Below are positions 27,858 to 34,877 of a DNA stretch of 64,000 bases, piece by piece (position 1 is the first letter of the stretch; each line of letters starts with the position of its first letter). The position numbers were made by a program, and so were the translations under genes. The stretch is taken from positions 1,984,001-2,048,000 of the forward strand of contig NZ_CP097332.1 in the NCBI RefSeq assembly GCF_023516435.1, read 5' to 3'. The notes beneath the pieces are model-generated. The model was not told the origin of the DNA. It did not search any database and saw only the letters and a program-made list of their open reading frames with translations. The stretch is from Jatrophihabitans telluris. Lineage in GTDB: Bacteria > Actinomycetota > Actinomycetes > Mycobacteriales > Jatrophihabitantaceae.

Positions 27858-28744
27858 CCCGTGCTGAACCACTTCTTGCGCTGCGTGGACGTTCCGTGGG
27901 TGTAACTGCTCGGGTTGGCACCGCTGCCGAGATGTGACTGGATCCAGTCGTCACCGATCCGGCCCGCGGTGTCCAGCGCGGCGGCGACGTCAGCCGAGGT
28001 GATCGAGGCGATCAAGGGCTTGCCGTTGGCCGAGGGCACCGTGGTGGCGTGGTTCGCCCAGACGCCGGCGAAGCAGTCGGCCTGCAACTCCAGCTTCACC
28101 GAGTCCGACTTGGGGCCCGTGGTCTGGTGATCGATCTTGGACTCGATGCCGAGCAGGTCCTGCACGTGATGGCCGTACTCGTGGGCAAGGACGTAGGCGT
28201 TGACGAATGCGCCGCCCTCGGCACCGAACTTGGTCTTGAGCTCGTCGAAGAAGGACAGGTCGATGTAGACCTTCTTGTCGGCCGGGCAGTAGAACGGTCC
28301 GACACCGGCGTCGGCGGCGCCGCACCCGGTAGAGATCTGGCCGCGGAAGAAGACCGTTGGCGAGCCTGCGTAGCCGGCGCCGAGGGTGGGCGTCTCGCTC
28401 GACCAGTAGCTCTCGATGGAGTCGATGTCGGCCACGATCGCACAGTCGGAATTACTGTTGGCGTCTTTGCCGGTCTTGCAGGACTGCTGCAGTTGGCTGT
28501 TGTTGACCGAGGCGGTGTTCGTGCCCACGCCGACGTCGCCGAGGCCGCCGATCCCGCCCGGCAGGCCGGAGCTGCCGCCGCCGCCGCCGAGGACGTTCAG
28601 CAGCACCACGATGATCACACCGACGATGCCGATGCCACCCCCGCCGACGGCCAGTCCGCCGACGCCACCAGGCAGGCCGCGTCCGGAGGACCGGACATCC
28701 TGGACCACAGAGGTGTCGAGCTGAGCGTCGTCGTTGTATTGCAT
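27800..28744 (-). CDS. Neutral zinc metallopeptidase (YpfJ/KPN_02809 family)
   Basis: A 314-aa single-pass membrane protein with a short cytosolic N-terminus, a glycine-rich hydrophobic segment (about 28-52), a Gly/Ser linker, and an extracytoplasmic peptidase domain. The zinc motif HEYGHH (H188, E189, H192) and the downstream ELQADCFAGVWA glutamate are intact, as is RIGDDWIQ. Paired cysteines are frequent, fitting an exported domain. The ATG at 28744 starts MQYNDDAQLDT; the much longer open frame upstream is antisense to ABC-F. Substrate unknown. Confidence 0.92.
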   Translation of the reverse strand: MQYNDDAQLDTSVVQDVRSSGRGLPGGVGGLAVGGGGIGIVGVIIVVLLNVLGGGGGSSGLPGGIGGLGDVGVGTNTASVNNSQLQQSCKTGKDANSNSDCAIVADIDSIESYWSSETPTLGAGYAGSPTVFFRGQISTGCGAADAGVGPFYCPADKKVYIDLSFFDELKTKFGAEGGAFVNAYVLAHEYGHHVQDLLGIESKIDHQTTGPKSDSVKLELQADCFAGVWANHATTVPSANGKPLIASITSADVAAALDTAGRIGDDWIQSHLGSGANPSSYTHGTSTQRKKWFSTGYSGGDPAGCDTFSASSLG

Positions 28745-28797
28745 TTGCGGACTCCATCGGTGCGTTCGGACTCGGGCCGGCAGCCTGAACCGTACGG

Positions 28798-28832
28798 TAG
28801 CCTGAGTGTTCGTGAGCACCGTTCCGCGCTGA
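28798..28832 (+). promoter_or_regulatory. -10 box and leaderless mini-ORF before the ABC-F gene
   Basis: TAGCCT (28798-28803) is followed 8 nt later by GTG 28812, which opens a six-codon reading frame (VSTVPR, stop at 28830-28832). The ABC-F start lies 77 nt further on. A short GGGTG-TTTG-CACCC hairpin (28869-28882) sits between them. This resembles the leader-peptide layouts that control some ABC-F genes; function is inference. Confidence 0.35.
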
Positions 28833-28909
28833 GCAGGTTCGAGCCGATCCATCTCACTCGTGTCCTGGGGGTGTTTGCACCCGTCAGCCCGTCCGGAAGT
28901 GCTTGAGGA

Positions 28910-30514
28910 ATGATCACTGCCACCGATTTGGAGCTCCGCGCCGGAGCCAGAATTCTGCTGAACCCGGTCACCCTGCGGGTGCAGGCCGGCGACCGGATCG
29001 GCCTGGTGGGACGCAACGGCGCGGGCAAGACCACCAGCCTGAAGGTTCTCGCCGGTGAGACCCTGCCGCACGGCGGTTCGGTGTCGGCCAACGGCCCCAT
29101 CGGCTACCTGCCACAGGACCCGCGCACCGGTGATCTCGGCCAGACGGCGGGGGACCGGGTGCTGTCGGCACGCGGCCTGGACGCGTTGTTGCACGATCTG
29201 ACCAAGGTCGGGATCCAGCTGGCCGAGCGATCCGACGACGAAGCCCTGGTCCGCCGCTACGGTGTGCTGGAGGAGCAGTTCTCGTCCCTGGGCGGCTACG
29301 CCGCCGAGGCCGAGGCGGCGCGGATCTGTGCGCATCTCGGACTGCCCGAGCGGGTTCTGGGGCAGCCCCTGGCGACCCTGTCCGGCGGTCAGCGTCGCCG
29401 GATCGAACTGGCCCGGATCCTGTTCGCCGATTCGGCCGGTGAGCCCACGACCCTGCTGCTGGACGAGCCCACCAACCACCTGGACGCCGACTCGATCTCC
29501 TGGCTGCGCGACTTCCTCAAAGGCCACCGCGGTGGGTTGATCGTGATCAGCCACGACGTCGAGCTGCTCGATGCGGTGGTCAACAAGGTCTGGTACCTCG
29601 ACGCCAACCGAGCCGAGGTCGATGCCTACAACGTCGGGTGGAAGACCTACCTCAAGCAGCGCGAGGCCGATGAGAAGCGGCGCCACCGAGAGCGGGCCAA
29701 CGCCGAACGCAAGATCGACTCCCTGCGCGGCCAGGCCGACAAGATGCGGGCCAAGGCCACCAAGGCCAAGGCCGCGCAGCAGATGCTCCGCCGCGCCGAC
29801 GCACTCAATGCCGGTCTGGCCGATGTCCGGGCCACTGACAAGGTCGCAAAGCTTCGTTTCCCCGACCCCGCCCCGTGCGGCCGGACGCCGTTGACCGCCG
29901 AGGGACTGTCGAAGTCCTACGGTTCGCTGGAGGTGTTCACCGACGTCGACCTTGCCGTGGACCGGGGAACCCGGGTGGTCATCCTCGGCCTCAACGGTGC
30001 CGGCAAGACCACGCTGCTGCGATTGCTGGCCGCGGTCGAGATTCCCGACACCGGGGAGGTCGTGCCGGGCCATGGACTCCGGCTGGGCTACTTCGCGCAG
30101 GAGCACGACACGCTCGACACCGACCGGACGGTGCTGGAGAACATGCGCAGCGCGGCGCCGGAACCGGCCGACCTGCAGCTTCGCAGCGTGCTCGGGGCGT
30201 TCCTGTTCTCCGGAGACGACGTCGACAAGCCGGCCGGCGTGCTGTCCGGTGGCGAGAAGACCCGGCTGGCCCTGGCGATGCTGGTGACCAGCGCGGCCAA
30301 CGTCCTGCTGCTCGACGAGCCCACCAACAACCTTGATCCCGCCAGCCGGGAACAGGTGCTGGATGCGCTGCGCCGCTACGCCGGTGCGATCGTGCTCGTC
30401 ACCCACGACGAAGGCGCGGTGGAGGCCCTGAGCCCGGACAAGGTGATCTTGTTGCCCGACGGTGTCGAGGACAACTGGAGCCCGGATCTGGCCGACCTTA
30501 TCGCTTTGGCGTGA
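28910..30514 (+). CDS. ABC-F family ATP-binding protein
   Basis: A 534-aa soluble protein with two ABC domains and no membrane helices, the ABC-F class that acts on ribosomes in translation or ribosome protection. The first domain has GRNGAGKTTS, LSGGQRRRIELARIL and LLLDEPTNHLD. A charged interdomain linker follows (about 235-300, rich in K, R, E and A, including KAKAAQQMLRRAD). The second has GLNGAGKTTLL, LSGGEKTRLALAML and LLLDEPTNNLD. The ATG at 28910 has TTGAGGA. From memory it matches the position of mycobacterial Rv1473. Whether it confers drug resistance is unknown. Confidence 0.93.
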   Translation: MITATDLELRAGARILLNPVTLRVQAGDRIGLVGRNGAGKTTSLKVLAGETLPHGGSVSANGPIGYLPQDPRTGDLGQTAGDRVLSARGLDALLHDLTKVGIQLAERSDDEALVRRYGVLEEQFSSLGGYAAEAEAARICAHLGLPERVLGQPLATLSGGQRRRIELARILFADSAGEPTTLLLDEPTNHLDADSISWLRDFLKGHRGGLIVISHDVELLDAVVNKVWYLDANRAEVDAYNVGWKTYLKQREADEKRRHRERANAERKIDSLRGQADKMRAKATKAKAAQQMLRRADALNAGLADVRATDKVAKLRFPDPAPCGRTPLTAEGLSKSYGSLEVFTDVDLAVDRGTRVVILGLNGAGKTTLLRLLAAVEIPDTGEVVPGHGLRLGYFAQEHDTLDTDRTVLENMRSAAPEPADLQLRSVLGAFLFSGDDVDKPAGVLSGGEKTRLALAMLVTSAANVLLLDEPTNNLDPASREQVLDALRRYAGAIVLVTHDEGAVEALSPDKVILLPDGVEDNWSPDLADLIALA

Positions 30515-30581
30515 TCTTGGGTTTTTTGTTGCGTTGCCGCCCATCCGACTGCTAGCAAGGTCTGTGAGTGACAACTCGCAA

Positions 30582-30598
30582 ATTCCCATCTGGGGAAT
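30582..30598 (+). repeat. Small inverted repeat in the leader of the HTH gene
   Basis: ATTCCC (30582-30587) and GGGAAT (30593-30598) form a 6-bp stem with a 5-nt loop just before the AGGGGAG ribosome-binding site of the small HTH gene. It may be an operator for that gene's own product or an mRNA structure. Neither is proven. Confidence 0.3.
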
Positions 30599-30616
30599 CC
30601 CAACAGGGGAGTGACC

Positions 30617-30826
30617 GTGGCCGATCTGAAAAAAGGCGCCCGAATCACCGGAACCGACCGAAGCAAGCTCGCCTCAGAGGTGCGTAAGCAGTACGAGAAG
30701 GGCCGGAGCATCCGCGAGCTTGCGGATTCCCACGGCCGCTCCTACGGCTTCATCCACCGCCTGCTCAGCGAGAACGAGGTAACCCTGCGCGGACGCGGAG
30801 GAGCCACCCGAGGAAAGAAGAAGTAG
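30617..30826 (+). CDS. Small helix-turn-helix protein
   Basis: A 69-aa very basic protein, ADLKKGARITGTDRSKLA at the start, a resolvase-like HTH in the middle (YEKGRSIRELADSHGRSYGF, about 29-48), and a C-terminal basic tail (RGRGGATRGKKK). This family is common in Actinobacteria and uncharacterised; DNA binding is very likely. GTG 30617 is preferred over GTG 30611 because AGGGGAG lies at proper spacing. It stands between the ABC-F gene and the crotonase, whose apparent start is 2 bp after its stop. Confidence 0.85.
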   Translation: MADLKKGARITGTDRSKLASEVRKQYEKGRSIRELADSHGRSYGFIHRLLSENEVTLRGRGGATRGKKK

Positions 30827-30828
30827 TC

Positions 30829-31638
30829 CTGAGCATCGACACCGTCCCGGCGATCCCCGATTCGGCCGGCTTCACGATCACCCTGTCCGACGCGCAGGAT
30901 ATTGCGACGATCACGCTGAATCGTCCGGACAAACGCAACGCGCAGACGCCGGAGACGTGGTTGTGGCTCACCCGCGCCGTCAACGCGTTGCCGGGAACCG
31001 TGCGGGTGCTTTTCGTCCGTGGCGAGGGACCGTCGTTCTCGGCCGGCCTTGATCGCGCGGTGTTCACCGCTGAGGGGACCGATGAGGCCCCGGGCCTGTT
31101 CGGCATCGCCCACGCCGACCAGGAGACGGCTACGGCCGCGATCGCCTCGTTCCAGCAGGCCTTCGACCTGGGCAGCCGACCGGGTCTGGTCAGCATCGCG
31201 CTCGTGCAGGGCTACGCGATCGGCGCCGGCTTCCAGCTGGCCCTTAGCTGCGATATCCGGATCGCCGCGCAGGACGTGCAGTTCTCGATGGCCGAGGTGA
31301 GCCTGGGGCTGGTTCCGGACCTGGGCGGCACCAAGCGGATCGTCGAACTGGTCGGATACTCGAAGGCCGCCAGTATCTGTCTGACCGGCCGGCGCGTATC
31401 GGCCGAGGAAGCCGACCAGATCGGCCTCGTCACCGCGGTGGTTCCGGTCGAGCGCCTGGCCGAAGCCGGCGATGCGTTCGCCGCCCAGATCCTCGCGCTG
31501 CCGGCCGCGGCTGTCACCGAAACCAAGGCCTTGCTGCTGGCCGCCTCCGGCCGATCGCAGGATGACCAGCAACGAGCCGAGCGCGAGGCGCAGTACCGCC
31601 AGCTGCGTGCCCTCGCTGGTCTGGACCGCGAGGACTGA
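30829..31638 (+). CDS. Enoyl-CoA hydratase/isomerase family protein with apparent CTG start
   Basis: A 269-aa crotonase-fold enzyme acting on acyl-CoA thioesters. ITLNRPDKRNAQTPETW, the oxyanion segment SFSAGLDRAVF, ALVQGYAIGAGFQLALSCD and the family EVSLGLVPDLGG are present. In this frame no ATG, GTG or TTG exists between the stop near 30685 and a TTG at 30961, which would delete the conserved ITLNRPDKRNAQ. CTG at 30829 gives a normal N-terminus (SIDTVPAIPDS) and follows AGGAAAGAAG. The substrate is unknown. No frameshift is visible. Confidence 0.82.
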   Translation: MSIDTVPAIPDSAGFTITLSDAQDIATITLNRPDKRNAQTPETWLWLTRAVNALPGTVRVLFVRGEGPSFSAGLDRAVFTAEGTDEAPGLFGIAHADQETATAAIASFQQAFDLGSRPGLVSIALVQGYAIGAGFQLALSCDIRIAAQDVQFSMAEVSLGLVPDLGGTKRIVELVGYSKAASICLTGRRVSAEEADQIGLVTAVVPVERLAEAGDAFAAQILALPAAAVTETKALLLAASGRSQDDQQRAEREAQYRQLRALAGLDRED

Positions 31639-31640
31639 AC

Positions 31641-31701
31641 CGTTGAGGTTGCCCGTGTTGCGTGGACCGCGTCGTTGAGGTTGCACGTGTCGCGTGGGAC
31701 C
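31641..31701. repeat. Two-copy direct repeat after the crotonase gene
   Basis: CGTTGAGGTTGC begins two near-identical units at 31641 and 31673 (period 32 bp), each continuing with CGTGTyGCGTGG. The 164-bp gap 31639-31802 holds this repeat and the promoter of the ABC exporter, and no gene beyond the mini-ORF at 31771. Confidence 0.6.
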
Positions 31702-31758
31702 CCGGGCCGTTGGCGCCGCGCTGGTCGGTGGCGGTCGGCGGTTGTCGGTGTCGCTGGC

Positions 31759-31806
31759 CATACTGGGTAGGTGACTGAGGACCACGCGGGGACGGGCCGG
31801 CTTTGA
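31759..31806 (+). promoter_or_regulatory. -10 box and leaderless 11-codon leader ORF before the ABC exporter
   Basis: CATACT (31759-31764) stands 6 nt before GTG 31771, the same arrangement as at sufR. That GTG opens VTEDHAGTGRL with stop TGA at 31804-31806, overlapping a TTG (31803) that begins the exporter frame. It is either a coupled leader peptide or the true N-terminus broken by an indel. Confidence 0.45.
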
Positions 31807-33716
31807 GACCAGGTGGCGACTACGCGGTGATGCGCTCGATGCGCCGCGACCCCGAGCTGTCCAAGCAGAAGCTGCCGCGCGGCATCCTGCGGCGGGTCTT
31901 GAGCTTCGCCCGGCCCTACAAGACGGATCTCGCGTTCTTCACCGTCCTCATCGTGCTCGATGCGCTGGTCGGTGTGGCGACGCCGGTGCTGGCCGGGCGG
32001 GTCATCAACGAGATCTCGGCCCACGGACGGGCCTCGACGGTCGTCTGGATCGCCCTCGTGATCGCGGTGCTGGCCGTGGTCGACGCGGCCTTCTCCTACG
32101 TCCAACGCTGGTATTCCGCGCGCATCGGCGAAGGCCTGATCTACGACCTGCGCTCAACGGTGTTCGCGCACGTGCAGCGGCTCCCCCTGGCCTTCTTCAC
32201 CCGAACGCAGACCGGTGCGCTGGTGAGCCGGCTCAACAGCGACGTCCTCGGTGCCCAGCAGGCCTTCACCTCCACCCTCTCCGGGGTGGTCAGCAACGCG
32301 GTCAGCCTCGTGTTCACCGCGGCGGTGATGTTCACTCTCTCGTGGCAGATCACCGCGCTGGCACTCGTCCTGCTGCCGGTGTTCGTATTTCCGGCCAAGC
32401 GGGTCGGCAAACAGCTGCAGGCCATCACTCGCGAGTCCTACGGACTCAACGCATCGATGAACGCCACCATGACCGAACGCTTCAACGTGGCCGGGGCGTT
32501 GCTGGTCAAACTCTTCGGCAACTTCGATGCCGAGGCCGCCTCGTTCTCCGGCCGGGCCGCCCGAGTTCGCGACATCGGGGTTCGCTCGGCTCTCTACGCC
32601 CGGGCCCTGTTCGTGGCCCTCACGCTGGTGGCCAACCTGGCTCAGGCGTTGGTCTACGGGCTCGGCGGGTATTACGCGATCACCGGGAAGCTGTCCACGG
32701 GCACCGTCGTCACCCTGGCCCTGCTGCTGTCGAGGCTCTACGGCCCGCTGATGGCACTGTCGAACGTGCGCGTCGACATCATGAGCGCCCTCGTCAGCTT
32801 CGATCGGGTCTTCGAGGTCCTCGACCTGCGGCCGATGATCGACGACGCCCCGGACGCGGCCGAGCTCGCCGAGCAGGCGGCGTCCATTCACTTCGAGGAC
32901 GTCTGGTTCTCCTACCCCGCCGCGGACGAGGTGTCACTCGCTTCACTGGAGGACGTCGCCCAGCTCGACCGCCTCGTCCCCGCCGACGTCTTGCGCGGCG
33001 TCAGTTTCACCGCCGAGCCGGGCCAGATGGTCGCCCTCGTCGGTGCCTCCGGCGCGGGCAAGACCACCATCAGCCAGCTCGTACCGCGTATCTACGACGT
33101 GCGCTCGGGCGTGGTGCGGGTGGGGGACCAGGACGTTCGTGACGTCCGGCAGGACTCCTTGCGCGCGGCAATCGGCGTCGTCAGCCAGGACGCCCACCTG
33201 TTCCACGACAGCATCGCCGCCAACCTGCGGTATGCGCGCCCGCAGGCCACCGACGAGCAGCTGTGGTCCGCGCTCGCCGCGGCCAATATCGCCGAGACCG
33301 TCCGGTCGCTGCCCGAAGGGCTGGACACGGTGGTCGGTGACCGGGGGTACCGGCTCTCCGGCGGGGAGAAGCAACGCATCGCCATCGCCCGGCTGTTGCT
33401 GAAAGCCCCCCGGATCGTGATCCTGGACGAAGCCACGGCGCACCTGGACAGCGAGAGCGAGCGAGCCGTCCAGGACGCGTTGTCCCTTGCGCTGCAAGGA
33501 CGAACGTCGTTGGTCATCGCTCACCGGCTGTCGACGATCCGCGCCGCCGACCAGGTCCTGGTCATCGATCAGGGCCGTATCGCCGAGCGGGGTACTCACG
33601 CCGAGCTGCTGGCCGCCGGCGGCCTGTACACCGAGTTGTACCGGACTCAGTTCGCGGCTGCTCCGCCGGTCGACGACATCGTCAGTCCGGCATCGGGCGC
33701 GGCGAGCAGAGCTTGA
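31803..33716 (+). CDS. ABC exporter, fused membrane and ATPase domains
   Basis: A 637-aa type IV-fold half-transporter: six membrane helices in about residues 40-310, then an ATPase domain with GASGAGKTT, LSGGEKQRIAIARLLL, IVILDEATAHLD and IAHRLSTI. The substrate is unknown. The start is uncertain: TTG 31803 keeps the GGDYAVMRSMRRDPEL segment typical of relatives, while GTG 31827 or ATG 31830 would trim it. The leaderless leader ORF overlaps the TTG by TTGA. Its last 70 bp overlap the convergent ROK gene. Confidence 0.88.
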   Translation: MRPGGDYAVMRSMRRDPELSKQKLPRGILRRVLSFARPYKTDLAFFTVLIVLDALVGVATPVLAGRVINEISAHGRASTVVWIALVIAVLAVVDAAFSYVQRWYSARIGEGLIYDLRSTVFAHVQRLPLAFFTRTQTGALVSRLNSDVLGAQQAFTSTLSGVVSNAVSLVFTAAVMFTLSWQITALALVLLPVFVFPAKRVGKQLQAITRESYGLNASMNATMTERFNVAGALLVKLFGNFDAEAASFSGRAARVRDIGVRSALYARALFVALTLVANLAQALVYGLGGYYAITGKLSTGTVVTLALLLSRLYGPLMALSNVRVDIMSALVSFDRVFEVLDLRPMIDDAPDAAELAEQAASIHFEDVWFSYPAADEVSLASLEDVAQLDRLVPADVLRGVSFTAEPGQMVALVGASGAGKTTISQLVPRIYDVRSGVVRVGDQDVRDVRQDSLRAAIGVVSQDAHLFHDSIAANLRYARPQATDEQLWSALAAANIAETVRSLPEGLDTVVGDRGYRLSGGEKQRIAIARLLLKAPRIVILDEATAHLDSESERAVQDALSLALQGRTSLVIAHRLSTIRAADQVLVIDQGRIAERGTHAELLAAGGLYTELYRTQFAAAPPVDDIVSPASGAASRA

Positions 33717-34870
33717 AAGGCCAGCTCGCTCGCGCCGATCAGCGACGATTCCTGTCCCAGTCCCGGAGTGAGGATCCGAACCCCGGCGCGCGCCGCCGCC
33801 ATCGCGCGACGGTCGACCTCGCCCTCGACGATGGCCCGCTCCAGCCGGACGACGTCAGCCAGTGTGCCGCCGACGATCAGCGCCTCGGGGTTGAAGACGT
33901 TGACCAGAGTGGCCAGCGTTCGGCCGAGCCAGAGGGCGACGTGGGCAACCGCGCCCGCGGCCCGCGCGTCGCCGCGTTCGGCATCGGCGAACACGGCCGC
34001 GGCCGCCAGTGGCCCGAAGGCCCCGGTCACTCCGGCCTGCCGCAGCAACGCGTGTTCGCCGATGTAGGTCTCGATACAGCCGGTGCTCCCGCAGTGGCAG
34101 GGCGGCCCCTCGGGGTTGAGCATGATGTGCCCTATTTCGCCGGCGTATCCGCCGACCCCGTGTAGCTCCGAGCCGTCGACGATGACGCCGCCGCCCACGC
34201 CGACGGAGCCGTTGATGAAGATAACGTTGTCCAACCCTCGCGCGGCGCCGCGCTGATGCTCGGCCAGGGCGCCGAGGTTGGCGTCGTTGCCCACCTGGAC
34301 GTCGAGCTCGCCGCCGAGGCTCTTGCGCAGCAGTTCGGAGAAGGGCACCTCGCGCCACTCGAGGTTCGGTGCGTGAACAACCAGCCCGTCCGCTCGACGC
34401 ACTGTTCCAGGGACGCTGACCCCGGCCCCGAACAGCACCGCACTCGGCGGCATTCGGGCGGCCAGCCACCGGGCGTCCCGGCTGACCTGCGCCGCCGCGG
34501 CCGCCGGGGTGGTCGGGCCGTCCTGGGTGTTGGTCTCGCGCCGGGCGTGTACCCGACCGCCCAGACCCACCGCAGCGGAGACGATCCGCTCGACCTCGAC
34601 CTCAACGGCGAGGACGTACGGTCCCTCTTCCCGCGGCGCGACCACATAGGACGGGCGTCCTGCGCGGTCGCGCCCGGCGGGAACGTACTCGGTGACGACC
34701 CCCAGATTGACCAGGTCCGTCACCAGGCCGCCGATGGTGCTGCGGTTGAGCCCGAGCAGAGTGGTGAGTTCTGCTCGGGTCAACTCGCCGTGGCGGTGGA
34801 TCTGCCGGAGAAGCAGACCCAGGTTGTGCCGCCGGATCTCCTCCGGCCGAACAACCGACGAACTGGCCAC
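33647..34870 (-). CDS. ROK family transcriptional regulator (XylR/NagC type)
   Basis: A 407-aa regulator with an N-terminal winged helix (GELTRAELTTLLGLNRSTIG, about 28-47) and a C-terminal sugar-kinase-like ROK domain. The latter has GNDAN (194-198), GEIGH (244-248) and the zinc motif CHCGSTGC (258-265). It follows the sugar permease by 7 bp and is the last gene of the operon, so it probably senses the transported sugar and regulates the operon. Candidate operators lie at 38575-38621. GTG start; overlaps the ABC exporter 3' end. Confidence 0.93.
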   Translation of the reverse strand: MASSSVVRPEEIRRHNLGLLLRQIHRHGELTRAELTTLLGLNRSTIGGLVTDLVNLGVVTEYVPAGRDRAGRPSYVVAPREEGPYVLAVEVEVERIVSAAVGLGGRVHARRETNTQDGPTTPAAAAAQVSRDARWLAARMPPSAVLFGAGVSVPGTVRRADGLVVHAPNLEWREVPFSELLRKSLGGELDVQVGNDANLGALAEHQRGAARGLDNVIFINGSVGVGGGVIVDGSELHGVGGYAGEIGHIMLNPEGPPCHCGSTGCIETYIGEHALLRQAGVTGAFGPLAAAAVFADAERGDARAAGAVAHVALWLGRTLATLVNVFNPEALIVGGTLADVVRLERAIVEGEVDRRAMAAARAGVRILTPGLGQESSLIGASELAFQALLAAPDAGLTMSSTGGAAAN

Positions 34871-34877
34871 CGGAGGA

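Noticed and set aside
26061-27872. 603-codon minus-strand frame over sufU, sufT and the acyltransferase
   Set aside because: Antisense to three recognised genes; charged low-complexity text without domains.
28745-30589. N-terminal extension of the metallopeptidase frame to 929 codons
   Set aside because: It runs antisense to the whole ABC-F gene. MQYNDDAQLDT at 28744 is the natural start before the membrane helix.
30961-31638. TTG 30961 as the crotonase start
   Set aside because: It would remove the conserved ITLNRPDKRNAQ segment that is continuous upstream in the same frame.
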